DNA of 64,000 nt, taken from NCBI GenBank assembly GCA_037039925.1, contig JAXRKP010002139.1, positions 1 through 64,000 of the forward strand. Reading direction: 5' to 3'. Positions 1-9,952 of the stretch are shown in pieces (positions within the stretch are counted from its first letter, which is position 1; each line of letters starts with the position of its first letter). A model generated the notes under the pieces. The model was not told the DNA's origin. It searched no databases and saw nothing but the letters and a program-made list of their open reading frames with translations. The position numbers were made by a program, and so were the translations under genes. Origin of the DNA: Doris montereyensis. Lineage: Eukaryota; Mollusca; Gastropoda; Nudibranchia; Dorididae.

Positions 1-1430
1 CTGTTTACATGCCAGAACCATCTCAGTTGATTCATTTCTATCTAGTTTTTGTGCTATCTACTTTTGTTTAATCTCTTATTGCTGTGTTTCTGATTTTGTC
101 TCTTTTAATTTTCCCTACTACTCTTCTTAGATATTTACTCTGCACTGTATTTCCCTACTGTCTAAGGTCCAGGTTTCACTGCCACAGTGGACAGTAGGGC
201 AATAAACTGTGTTGTATACTGTCATTTTGGTTTTTGTTGACACTTCTTTTTTACCTACAAATGCCTTTCCTAGAAGGTTATATATTGTGCCCATTTTTGA
301 TTCTCTGGCTGATTTCTTCTCTTAGTTTTCCTCTGATTTAATCATTTATTCCTAAGTAATTGTAGCTTTGAATTGTTCTAAAATCTCCCTGCCTAATTTC
401 AGATTTGTGTTTTAGTTTCCCTGATTGCTAGCATTGTTTACAGTTTTCTTTGCATTTACTCTCATTCCTCTTCTATTTAATTTATTATTCATCATGTTGA
501 TATTTGATTGGAGATCCCTTTCTGATTTTCAAAACAGTACTAAATCACCAGCAAATGAAAGCATAGATACATTTACTGGTTTGAGCTTCCACATACCTAC
601 ATTCATTATCTTCATGTTTAAGGATGCCTTTTGCGACTGAATTCATAAATGTGATAAACAAAGAGGAACTTAGGATACAACCCTGTCTTACTCCTATATC
701 TACATCAAATTCTTCAGATACATTTCCAACTACTCTCACTGCACATGTTGGTCTATTGTAAAAACTTTTAATGGCTTCTATTAAATTTTGCTTTACATTG
801 AGTTCTTTTAAGGAATGCCATAGTTCGTCCCTCCTCAAAGTGTCAAATGCCTTTTCTAAGTCAATAAAACACATGTGCAAGTCAATGTTTCTCTCAAGGA
901 ATTTTTCTATTATTTGTCTAATTGTAAATATGTGATCTTGTACACTTCTTCCTGGTCTAAATCCACTTTGGTGTTCTTCAATCTGATCCTCTACTCTTTT
1001 CCTTAGTCTCATTTCCAGAATCCTGGCATACACTTTTCCTGGTACGCTAAGTATTGATATCCCTCATAGTTTGAGAATTCCATGGTTGATCCTTTCTTAT
1101 GTATTGATACTACCGTTCCCTTTTTCCAGTCGTTTGACACCTGTTTGGAATTCCATGCTTGTTGACATATTGCATGTAGTTGTTTGTCTGCCTCTCTCAC
1201 TTGGTTTTTAATCGTTTCTGGATAAACTTGATCTGCTCCTGGGCTTTTCCTTTTCACTTTTCTTATAGCTGTTTGAATTTCTTCCATTGAGATATCTATA
1301 TCTTCAGCAGTCTCATCTCCATTACTTGTTACTCTTAATAATTGATTTGTACTCCTTTGAGTCCTTGTGTCATATGTTCTGGAGGGATTATGTAACTGTT
1401 GAAAATACTTTCTCCACGCTTCCATGATTT
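1..1430 (-). pseudogene. LINE reverse transcriptase and C-terminal region, broken, window-truncated
   Basis: Ordered RT motifs are visible on the minus strand: KSPGADQVYPETIK and WKKGTVVSIHKKGS (within 1425-1009), then after a frameshift near 1040-1070 GFRPGRSVQDHIFTIRQI, motif A CFIDLEKAFD and motif B GVRQGCILSSSLF (within 1033-545). Motif C should read F-A-D-D but the codons at 555-541 read F-A-G-D-L, and they lie in a different frame from motif B. Downstream, to the left edge, the sequence is the reverse complement of the C-terminal region seen at 7542-8205. The FAGD change alone would remove a catalytic aspartate, and the frameshifts already inactivate the copy. Confidence 0.85.
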
Positions 1431-2074
1431 CTCTGTCTCATTTCATTATTTCTCCTTTGGCGTTTTTAATTTGTCGAATTAGGCATGTTTTGGTCTTTCT
1501 CATGCTCTTCATTGCTCCCAGAACACCTTTTGATTTCCTTGATAGATTTCTTGAAGTCTTTGTCCAAACTCTTCCCACTGTTCCTGTTTTGTTTTCCTAA
1601 TTTCCTATTTTATGATAGTTCTTTTACTCACGTAATCTATTCTATCCTCTGGTCTCTGTGTTTGCAAGTATTTCTTCCAGGCATCTTTCTTTTTTGATCT
1701 TAGTCTTGACATTCTCATTCCACCATGCTGTTCTTTTCCCATCTCCTTTAATTTGTTTCCTACCACAGACTCTTCAGTACAGCTGAGGAGTGTTTCTTTT
1801 ATATATTTTGCCACTTTTCTTCTATCGTGCTTTCCTTCAGATCCATCTGCCTTTCACTGATAGATCTTTTTACCCTGGATTAGTACATCTGTTTTACTAT
1901 TGGTTTATTTAGTTGTTCTATTTTGAGTTTAGTAGCTTTCTTCTCTTTCCTTTTCTGTTTGTTTTCTTCAGTTAATAATCTCATTTTGGCTATCACTAGG
2001 TGATGATCACTAAATATTTCAGTACCTCTGCTTACTCTAGCATCCATCGTACTGTAAAAAGGGAGCTGCTAACT

Positions 2075-2763
2075 ATTATGTAGTCTATCATTGACTTTTC
2101 ACATCTGTCTTCATTTACTCTTGTATATTTGTGGATATCTTTATGTGTTAGCTATTTTCATGTTATTCTTTAGGCAAAATCTATTAGTCTCTCTCCATTT
2201 GGAGAAGTTGTTGTCTCTCCTTCTTTACCTATTACTCCTCCTGATGTTTCTACATTGTTGCCTACTCTAGCGTTTAAATCTCCTAAAACCGTTAATTCCT
2301 GTTTTGGGGTTGAGATTCTCTGCAGCTATTTGTAAATCATTTTCGAAGATATCTTTTTCTTCTTTGGGGGCATCTTCGTTAGGTCCATAAGCTATTAATA
2401 ATCTAATTTCTCTTCCTTTTGGTATAATATTTAACTCTAATAGCCGTGGGCTTACACATTTCCAACTTTCTAGTAGCATTTCTTGCCTTTTATGCATTAG
2501 GAGGCCTACTCCTGCTCTAGCTCTATCTTTCACATCTACTCCTGAGAAGATGAAAGTATGATTTGGTCCTACATTTTCTATTCCTTGTCCTTTTTTCTTT
2601 GTTTCTGTAATAGCCAAAATGTCTACTTTGAAATGTTCTATGTCTTCAGCTAATTCTAACTCCTTTCCATTAATTGCCCTAACATTCCATGTTCCAAAAT
2701 CACAGTCGGTGTTCTTTTCCAGAGTCGTCTTCGAAAGTTCAAGCCGGGTATATCATTGTATAT
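2075..2763 (-). pseudogene. LINE endonuclease domain (EEP/APE-like), frameshifted
   Basis: This is the apurinic-like endonuclease that nicks target DNA to prime reverse transcription. The minus frame opens after a stop near 2763 and reads CDFGTWNVRAING (about 2706-2665), then ILAITETK, whose glutamate is the expected metal-binding residue, then AGVGLLMHKR and LLIAYGPNEDAP. A frameshift near 2300 moves the next block, VLGDLNARVG (catalytic D and N), to another frame. That frame stops near 2170 and the conserved aspartate block SMIDYI follows at about 2100-2077 after more breaks. No start Met was found in the opening frame. Domain identity is secure from the ordered motifs; activity is excluded by the breaks. 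Confidence 0.82.
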
Positions 2764-2861
2764 ATTACTTTGAATCAGGTTGTTTTGGATAAGCAGGGGA
2801 TTAGCCCACTGTACCCTAGGTATATGGTGGGGCTGCCACCTTGAGGCCCCCTACCGGGCCT

Positions 2862-2999
2862 TGTTATTTTCTGTCAGGGTTAACTCCCTTAGCCTTTAGT
2901 CATTGAAAACCAGCATGCAAGGCAGCAGGCTGTTATTTTCTGTCAGGGTTAACTCCCTTAGCCTTTGGTCAGTCAAGACCGGCCTGCAAAGCAGCAGAA
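2862..2999. repeat. Two tandem copies of a 69-bp unit in the LINE leader
   Basis: The units at 2862-2930 and 2931-2999 both contain TCTGTCAGGGTTAACTCCC followed by TTAGCCTTT and a GCAAGGCAGCAG-like end, with a few substitutions. They sit just 5' of the endonuclease in element orientation, where tandem promoter monomers occur in some LINEs; a promoter role here is inference. Confidence 0.75.
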
Positions 3000-3059
3000 G
3001 ACTCGTGGAGGGCGGTATCATCTACTCCCCGTACAGGTGCTTACCTGTCCACTGCCCGG

Positions 3060-3098
3060 AATAATAATAATGATAATAATAATAATAAAAATAATCGA

Positions 3099-3159
<61 letters not shown>

Positions 3160-3284
3160 GTAATAATACTACTAACAATAATAATAATAACAATTAGAAT
3201 AATAATAATAATAATAATAATAATGATAACAACAACAACAACGACAACAACTACAACAACAACAATAAAAATAATAATAATAAC

Positions 3285-3378
<94 letters not shown>

Positions 3379-3436
3379 GTAATAATAATAATGATAATAA
3401 TGATAATAATAAAAATGATGATGATGATGATGATAA

Positions 3437-3471
<35 letters not shown>

Positions 3472-3477
3472 GCAAAG

Positions 3478-3508
<31 letters not shown>

Positions 3509-3530
3509 TAATAATAATAACAATAATATA

Positions 3531-3608
<78 letters not shown>

Positions 3609-3650
3609 AATAACAATAATAGTACTAATAGTAATAATACTATTGTTAGT
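3060..3650. repeat. (AAT)n microsatellite, about 590 bp
   Basis: AAT/ATA triplets nearly throughout, with short ACA/GAT interruptions near 3230-3270 and 3415-3435. It separates the 5' end of the minus-strand LINE from the truncated 5' end of a plus-strand LINE fragment. Poly-Ile and poly-Leu open frames here are artefacts of the repeat. Confidence 0.97.
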
Positions 3651-3651
3651 A

Positions 3652-4475
3652 ATGTGTTTTATTGACTTAGAAAAGGCATTTGAGGGATGAACTATGGCAT
3701 TCCTTGAAAGAACATAATGTAGATCAAAATCAAAAGTTTTTACAATAAATCAACATGTGCACTGAGAGTAGCAGGGAATGTATCTGAACACCTTCATGTA
3801 GATGTAGGAGTAAAACAGGGAAAAATTTAGAACAAGTTCAAAGCTACAATTATCTAGGAGTAATGATTAACTCAGAGGGAAAACTAAGAGAAGAAATCAG
3901 CCAGAGAATCCAAAAGGCAATGACAATATATAACCTTCTAGGAAAGGCATTTATAGATAGGTAAACAAGAATTGTCAACAAAACCAAAATGGCAATATAC
4001 AACACAGTTTATTGTCCTACTCTCCTCTATGGCAGTGAAACTTCGTCCTAAGACAGTAGGGAATACGGTAGAGTACAAGCAGCTGAAATGAAATATATAA
4101 AAAGAGTAGTAGGAAAACTAAAAGAGACAAAAGCAGAAACACAAAAATAAAACATCAAAACAAAGCAGATGGTATAAAAACGAAGATAGAAATAAATCAA
4201 CTGCTATTGTTTGGGCATGTAAAAAGAATGAATGACGATAGAATACCTAAATCAGTATACAGTGCTAAAACTCATGGTAAAAGACCAAAAGGCAGACCTC
4301 GGAGAAAGTGGGAAGAAGATATAAAAGAGGCATTAACGCAAAGAAATTTAACTTTCACGGAAGGAAACAGAAAATGTCAGGACAGGGCAACCTGGAGAAA
4401 GGTCATTTCGGGCGTCTAAACCCATACACCGGAAGGTAGAAATAGGAACTGATAAAGAAAGAAAGAAAGAACGTT
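3652..4475 (+). mobile_element. RTE-type LINE fragment, 5'-truncated and internally deleted
   Basis: Begins inside RT motif A (MCFIDLEKAFE at 3652), picks up the start of motif B (GVKQG near 3813-3820), then jumps at about 3821 to LEQVQSYNYL, so motif C and neighbouring residues are missing. The C-terminal part is best preserved at 4207-4419, where HGKRPKGRPRRKWEEDIKEA can be read before the stop. The 3' end runs ACCGGAAGGTAGAA, then GATAAAGAAAGAAAGAAAG, a short simple-sequence tail as RTE elements usually carry. Stops and frameshifts occur throughout. It belongs to the same family as 1-3058 and 7542-8255. Confidence 0.85.
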
Positions 4476-4802
4476 AATAATAGAGCGACTGTCATATTAA
4501 GGGTCTTTTTCAATTCACCACAATGACGTAATATTCTTTAGCGCTATCAAAAATCACTGAGCCATGCTTGTCGTCTGATAAAGTCTCGATCCTCATCTAG
4601 ACCAGTGAAAACATCAGCACACTTTTTTTGTTCCAAAGCTCAAGTTCAAACCAATTTGTATGGCACAGAGCAGGCACCTATTTTTTTCTTTCGCTTCCTT
4701 CTCGTCCCCCTCCTCCTCCTCCTCCTCCTCCTCCTCCTTCCCCCTCCTCCTCCCCCGCTCCCTTTAAATCTGGGCTTTTGCTTTCCCTCTTGGCTTTTAA
4801 AG
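4476..4802. other. Unassigned sequence with a (TCC)n tract at 4708-4762
   Basis: No coding signal was recognised. A pyrimidine-rich TCC/CTC run occupies about 4708-4762 and accounts for the poly-Pro and poly-Leu frames. Confidence 0.6.
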
Positions 4803-4906
4803 GGAGGCAAGCAAGACGAAGGCTAAGTGAGCCAATCCTTTCTTGAATTGTTCTAAATTTGTAACACCGTTTTCCCTACGTAGTCTGTGTGACATTTATG
4901 GTATGA
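4803..4906. repeat. 104-bp direct repeat, copy 1
   Basis: Starts GGAGGCAAGCAAGACG and ends GTGTGACATTTATGGTATGA. It matches 5935-6040 in the same orientation with only a few substitutions and small indels. It matches none of the LINE or SINE families seen here; it could be part of an unrecognised dispersed element. Confidence 0.85.
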
Positions 4907-5460
4907 GGAATGGGAATGGTCTCCAGATATTTTACCACAAAACCACCAAATATCATATATGCACCGCCAAAATCTTTTACTGCACAGATCAGAGGGTTTT
5001 TATTTGGTGGTTTTTTATCGTTCACAGCGCTGATTTTTGACGCTATACAATGAAATGTTGGCGTTCTTATGACAAACTTATTGAACCCAACATGATTTTA
5101 CAAAAACTTGCATTAAGTGATAAATCGTTTCGTTGCTGAAGAAATACAACATTGTCTATTCTTTTTTTAAAAATATAGTTTTAGCCATGATGGACTGTTT
5201 CTCTTTAGCCAATATTAATATTAGTATTTTAGCAGTTATACAGTACCAAACCTGGTAACATCTAAGCCTGCGCACGAGATTGATGCTACTACTGCGCGTG
5301 AGCTAGACGGACGGATGGATAGATTTGTAAGTCCTGGCTGAGGTGAGTAAGCGAGAGGCTACCTACTGGATGAGTCAAGCAAAACGCTCTTATTTCGGCA
5401 TCGTCTTTGCGCCGGGGTTCCGGTATGCGTTCTTTCTTTACACCATTATGCACGGCGTTT

Positions 5461-5462
<2 letters not shown>
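4907..5462. other. Non-repetitive sequence without a recognised gene
   Basis: Apart from the inverted repeat at 4940-5013 I see no repeat, splice-bounded exon or conserved protein motif. Short open frames here have no recognisable content. Confidence 0.5.
4940..5013. repeat. 13-bp inverted repeat with a 48-bp loop
   Basis: AAACCACCAAATA at 4940-4952 is the exact reverse complement of TATTTGGTGGTTT at 5001-5013. It could form a stem or be the remnant of a small inverted-repeat element. No function is assigned. Confidence 0.6.

Positions 5463-5493
<31 letters not shown>
5463..5493. repeat. (GT)n microsatellite
   Basis: About 15 GT dinucleotides, uninterrupted. Confidence 0.95.
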
Positions 5494-5494
<1 letters not shown>

Positions 5495-5605
5495 AAATGG
5501 TTAAAACCATGTCATTGGCTGCATGCACTCTTCTTACGATCGGAACTTCTATCTTCCACCGGCCAGCCAGTCAGTCGGTTAGTTGTGGCCATGCATGCGG
5601 TGAGG

Positions 5606-5606
5606 T

Positions 5607-5655
<49 letters not shown>

Positions 5656-5695
5656 CGTAGTAGAACTAGTAGTAGTGTAGTAGGAGTAGTAGTAT

Positions 5696-5790
<95 letters not shown>
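5606..5790. repeat. (AGT)n microsatellite, about 185 bp
   Basis: AGT/GTA triplets with one degenerate stretch near 5655-5700; the right part is pure. Poly-Ser and poly-Val frames are artefacts. Confidence 0.97.
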
Positions 5791-5791
<1 letters not shown>

Positions 5792-5934
5792 GGAAGAGCT
5801 AGTATTAGAAGAGCTAGATTAGAGAGCGAGAAGGAGAAGTCAAAGGAGTGTTTTCTAACTTGTCTTATACTTATAGCCTACCACCATGTAGTTTGTGGTC
5901 ATGTAAGACCAGTCGTCCGTACATGTAAATCATA

Positions 5935-6040
5935 GGAGGCAAGCAAAGACCACGGCTAAGTCAGCCAATCCTTTCTTGAATTGTTCTAAATTTGTAACAC
6001 CGTTTTCCCTTACGTAGTCTGTGTGACATTTATGGTATGA
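5935..6040. repeat. 104-bp direct repeat, copy 2
   Basis: Counterpart of 4803-4906, same orientation. The two copies bracket about 1.0 kb that holds the GT and AGT microsatellites. Confidence 0.85.
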
Positions 6041-6761
6041 ACTTTATTCCATGGAAAGAAAAGGAAGAGGAATTTAATTTAAAGATCTGTTTGGAACGTA
6101 GAAATAATAATGGATGGATACTTTGTTAATATTTTTTGTCCACTAGCTGCTATTGCGCAAGTTTTCACACAAATTTCTCGAAAATCTTTCCTAGGATCCA
6201 ATTGATTTTTTTGTTTGTTTGGTTTTCTTTTTTGCAAGCAGTCTTACGTCGGCTTGAATAAAAACGCATTTTTTTTTCTCTCGGTCAAAATAAATCAACA
6301 GAGGATTATCAAATTGCCCTCTTTAATCTTTATTATTTACGGTAACATTTTTAGCAGTTTTACATTGTCTCGGATTTTATTGATGTTCCACATAGCGCGT
6401 TGCGTTGTTGAATCAAATAAGGTGGAGGCGATATGTTCAAACGTTTACGATTCTTTGGGTCATTTTTCTTACATATAACTGATTGATGAATTGTGTTTTT
6501 ACGATGTGCATAATAAATGATGTGGACAAAAGTCTTACAATGCACACTGTCTTGATTCTAATCATCCAGTTAGGTGCTGTACAACTATAAAAAAAATTTG
6601 AGGCACAAAAACTTAAAACACCGGCAAAGACCAAAGGAAAATTCTACTAAGGACAAACTTATAGTCGAAACAACAGAATGAAAAACAAACGTATTTCTAA
6701 ATATTTCTTTAATTTTGATTTGATTTACTCACATCTACAACTAAGGTGATTTCAGGGTTTT
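6041..6761. other. AT-rich sequence without a recognised gene
   Basis: Contains open frames of under 90 codons on both strands with no recognisable motif or composition of a real protein. No repeat shared with the rest of the window was seen. Confidence 0.5.
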
Positions 6762-6952
6762 TGGTAGGATTTTTAATTTTGCCAGGACTGACTGCCCTGT
6801 AAACAGACAATGGCTCTTTAACGTGCACAGTGTTGTGACCGGCACACGGGACCTTCTTTTTATTGTTCGTCTCCGATGGGTCTAGGGGGTAGATTTTGGT
6901 CGAAAAAAAAACTAATACAAATGTTCAACCGTTGGCGGGGCTCGTATCGATT
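6762..6952 (-). mobile_element. SINE body (same family as 9011-9290), head replaced by minisatellite
   Basis: Shares the ordered blocks GGTAGGATTTTTAA, ACTGCCCTGTAAACAG, TTAACGTGCACAG and GCACACGGGAC with the SINE at 9011-9290. In element orientation (minus) the tRNA-like head should lie to the right. That position is occupied by the 40-bp minisatellite at 6953-7541, whose unit resembles the head. Confidence 0.75.
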
Positions 6953-7541
6953 ACCTTTCTGTTGAGAGACTGACACCTTGCCTCTGGATTACCTTTCTGT
7001 TTGTTGAGAGAGACTGATACCTTGCCTCTGGACTACCTTTCTGCTGAGAGACTGACACCTTGCCTCTGGACTACCTTGCCTCTTTCTGTTGAGAGAGACT
7101 GACACCTTGCCTCTGGACTACCTTTCTGTTGAGAGAGACTGACACCTTGCCTCTGGATTACCTTTCTGTTGAGAGAGACTGACACCTTTTTGTTGAGAGA
7201 GACTGCCTCTGGACTACCTTTCTGTTGAGAGAGACTGGACACCTGTTTGACACCTGCCTCTGGGCTACCTTTTTGTTGAGAGAGACTGACACCTTGCCTC
7301 TGGACTACCTTTCTGTTGAGAGAGACTGACACCTTGCCTCTGGACTACCTTTCTGTTGAGAGAGACTGACACATTGCCTCTGGACTACCTATCTGTTGAG
7401 AGAGACTGACACCTTGCCTCTTGACTACCTATCTGTTGAGAGAGACTGACACCTTGCCTCTGGACTACCTATCTGTTGAGAGAGACTGACACCTTTGCCT
7501 CTGGACTACCTTTCTGTTGAGAAAGACTGCCACCTTGCCTC
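6953..7541. repeat. 40-bp minisatellite, about 14 units
   Basis: The unit runs ACCTTTCTGTTGAGAGAGAC then TGACACCTTGCCTCTGGACT. About 14 units were counted, ranging from roughly 34 to 56 bp through partial duplications (for example 7070-7090 and 7180-7215). Late units share ACCTATCTG, showing sub-block amplification. The unit resembles the SINE head at about 9231-9280 (TTGATTGAGAGGC then TCTCTGGACTACC), so it probably arose by tandem expansion of that head. Confidence 0.9.
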
Positions 7542-8255
7542 GATGAGAGTAAATGCAAAGAAAGCCAAAACAATGCTAGTAACTAGGGAAGCTAAAATAC
7601 AAAATCTTAAATTGGGCAGGAACAATTTAGAACAAGTTCAAAGCTACAATTACTTAAGAGTAATGATTAACTCAGAGGGAAAACTAAGAGAAGAAATCAG
7701 CCAGAGAATCCAAAAGGCAGGTGCAATATATAACCTTCTAGTAGGTAAACAAGAATTGTCAACAAAAACCAAAATGGCAATATACAACACAGTTTATTAC
7801 CCTACTGTCCTCTATGGCAGTGAAACCTGGATCTTAGACAGTAGAGAGTACAGTAGAGTACAAGCAGCTGAAATGAAATATCTAAGAAGAGTAGTAGGGA
7901 AAACTAAAAGAGGCAAAAGCAGAAACACAACAATAAAAGATCAAACCAAAGCACATGGCATAAAAACTAAGATAGAAATAAATCATCTGAGATTGTTTGG
8001 GTATGTAAAAAGAACGAATGACAATAGAATAGCTAAATCAGTATACAGTGCTAAAACTCAAGGTAAAAGACGAAAAGGCAGACATCGGAGAAAGTGGGAA
8101 GAAGATATAAAAGAGGCATTAAAGCAAACAAATTTAACTTTCACGGAAGGAAACAGAAAATGTCAAGACAGGGCAGCCTGGAGAAAGATCATTTCGGACA
8201 TCTAAACCCATATACCGGAAGGTAGAATGGGAGCTGATAAAGACAGAAAGAGCAG
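7542..8255 (+). mobile_element. RTE-type LINE 3' fragment
   Basis: 5'-truncated copy holding only the post-catalytic C-terminal region of the reverse transcriptase and the 3' tail. The frame is open from about 7542 to the stop at 8205 and begins MRVNAKKAKTMLVTREAK, a block that in this type of RT follows motif C. Later blocks are LEQVQSYNYL, LYGSETWILDSREYSRVQ, AAEMKYLRRVVGKTKRGKS and RRKGRHRRKWEEDIKEAL. The open frame also extends upstream into the minisatellite, which is incidental. The 3' end is ACCGGAAGGTAGAATGGGAG then TGATAAAGACAGAAAG. It is the best preserved of the three copies in this part but lacks the endonuclease and the RT catalytic core, so it cannot move by itself. Confidence 0.87.
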
Positions 8256-8424
8256 AAAATCATATGTTTTCACCCGATGGTTTTCGGGAAATCCGTCTGA
8301 GAATTTGCACAATAATTAGTGGATAAATTATATATCTAGTAGGAAATGACAATGAATAATGTTAAAAATCCCATAGGAAAAAAAGATAAGACAAATACAA
8401 GGAAAAGGCAGGGGTGGGGAGGGG

Positions 8425-8520
8425 TAATGCTGATCACCATGGAGATCGAACCCACGACCTCTGCGTCGACACCCATCGCCTCGCCATGAAAATGAAGCGT
8501 GCTACCAACCGAGCTAATTA
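8425..8520 (-). mobile_element. tRNA-derived SINE head
   Basis: On the minus strand an A box TAGCTCGGTTGG (8516-8505) is followed by a B box GGTTCGATCTCC (8452-8441), close to the internal RNA polymerase III promoter consensus. The 76-nt box-to-box span is somewhat long for a tRNA, and no clean acceptor stem closes around it, so this is a SINE head rather than a functional tRNA gene. The body to the left (8256-8424) matches nothing else here. Confidence 0.7.
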
Positions 8521-9010
8521 TAGTTAGTTTTTTATTGTATTTCTCTCGTCCTTGTTCCTATGGGTATTTATTATTTATTTATTTCACGTCATTTCCTTCA
8601 CTTTGGACACACACCCATTGTCTCACTGTCTGTTTTTATACATCTAGTAACAATTCACAGCAGATCGTATTTCAATTACGTGCAAAGATGAGCATCCCAC
8701 AGAGAGATTGAATTTGATATTTGAGTATAAATAAGTAGTAGAAGAAGGCAATTCAAGGTTTTGTAAAAGCTCTAAATTACATCATCGTGCAGGCCTATAC
8801 GCCCTGTTAAGATTGGCAAAAGCGTGAGGCTTAAAAATCAAGGCCATGAACTGATTTGGCGTATCTTCGTAAAGGATGTAATACCTTTTAATTGTCAGTG
8901 TTGTGATGGGCAGAGGAGGGGATAGAGAAAAAAGGGAGGGGGTAGGGGGGAGGGGTGGTATTTCAACAAAAAAATTCCGACTTATTAATATGTTCTTTCT
9001 CATGGCATTC
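8521..9010. other. No recognised gene or repeat
   Basis: Contains a short TATT-rich patch near 8567-8582 and a GGGAGGGG-rich patch near 8925-8955 but no coding motif. Confidence 0.5.
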
Positions 9011-9290
9011 GGTAGGATTTTTAACTTTGCCCAGACTGCCCTGTAAACAGCCAAGGGATCTTAACGTGCACAGAGTGTTGGGATGTGCACACGGGACTTC
9101 CTTTTTAATTGTTTGTCCTCGATGGGACTAGGTGCCGATCCATCTACCTGGACAGGGGGGGGGGAGAGAGATTTTGCTCGAAAAAAAAACACACGAAAAA
9201 ATTTCAAATCGTTGGGAGGGTTCAAACCCACTACCTCTTGATTGAGAGGCCTGGTCGACATCTTCTCTCTGGACTACCGAGACCCTCGTT
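9011..9290 (-). mobile_element. tRNA-derived SINE, most complete copy of the family
   Basis: In minus orientation a tRNA-like head with A-box-like TAGTCCAGAGAG (9276-9265) and B box GGGTTTGAACC (9229-9219) is followed by a body with GGTGCCGATCC, GTCCCGTGTGCACA, TGTGCACGTTAAGATCCC and TTTACAGGGCAGTC. The conserved body is shared with 6762-6952 and 9751-9930. It resembles central domains known from SINEs of marine invertebrates, but I cannot name the domain with certainty. Confidence 0.8.
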
Positions 9291-9532
9291 GACAAAATGT
9301 GTGACAAAATGGCAGCGTTGTCTCAATCCGCACCAGGCATGAATCATTCAGGGGAAATAACCAACCAAAATAAGAAATTACTCAACAAGAGAATAATGTT
9401 ATCGTTAGGAGAGTACATTCCCTTTAGCTGTAGGTTCAGGTGACTGTGTGGCACTATTTTGGCAACGATCTTGAACTCCACGCACCAGGGTTTCCCCTCT
9501 CCCCCTCTGTCTCTGTCGCTCTACTTATGTTC

Positions 9533-9741
9533 GTCTGTCTGTCTGTCTGTCTATCTGTCTGTCTGTCTATCTGCTTGTCTGTCTATCTGCCTGGCTGTCT
9601 ATGTCGGTCTGTCTGTCTATCTGCCTGTCTGTCTGTCTATCTGTCTGTCTGTCTATCTGCTTGTCTGTCTATCTGCTTGTTCTGTCTATCTGCCGGTCTG
9701 TCTGTCTATCTGCCTGTCTGTCTCTATCTCTATCTACTTGG
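9533..9741. repeat. (TGTC)n microsatellite with TATC/TGCC variants
   Basis: Four-base period TGTC/TATC/TGCC over about 210 bp. It abuts the 3' side, in element orientation, of the SINE at 9751-9930. Confidence 0.93.
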
Positions 9742-9750
9742 TTATCATTT

Positions 9751-9930
9751 AACCAGGCTGCCCTGTAAGGGATCTTAAACGTGCACGGCGTGTTGCGGTC
9801 TGTTCATGGCACCTCCGTTTTATCCCACGTCTCCGAACGGACTAGGTGTTGATCCACCCACATACCTGGACCAGGGGCGATAGGTTTTAAAGGAAAAAAA
9901 GAAAATGTTTCAACCTGCCCTCTGAGTCTT
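9751..9930 (-). mobile_element. SINE body, degenerate copy
   Basis: Contains GGCTGCCCTGTAAGGGATC, TTAAACGTGCACGG, GGCACCTCCGTTTTA and GGACTAGGTGTTGATCCACC in the same order as 9011-9290. The head region near 9900-9930 is too degraded to show clear boxes. Confidence 0.75.
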
Positions 9931-9952
9931 CCACAGGGAGAAAGAGGATGGG

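Larger units (their letters stand above)
1..3058 (-). mobile_element. RTE-type non-LTR retrotransposon, nearly full length, decayed
   Basis: Read on the minus strand the order is: 5' leader (about 3058-2764), an endonuclease domain (2763-2075), a linker, then reverse transcriptase and the C-terminal region running off the left edge. The linker around 1814-1605 carries a basic stretch (SKKKDAWKKYLQTQRPEDR) typical of the spacer between the two domains in endonuclease-reverse transcriptase LINEs. Domain order, the GDLNARVG motif and the downstream KGRPRRKWEEDI block seen in the sister copies suggest the RTE clade; that clade call is from remembered family character. Several frameshifts and stops show it is dead. 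Compared with the copies at 3652-4475 and 7542-8255, about the last 250 bp of the 3' end lie outside the window. Confidence 0.85.

Noticed and set aside
7033..7332. Minus-strand frame with SLSQQKGSPEA repeats
   Set aside because: Translation of the 40-bp minisatellite; unit length varies by indels that break the frame.
8425..8520. Functional tRNA gene
   Set aside because: A and B boxes are good but spacing is long and no acceptor stem closes; a SINE head fits better.
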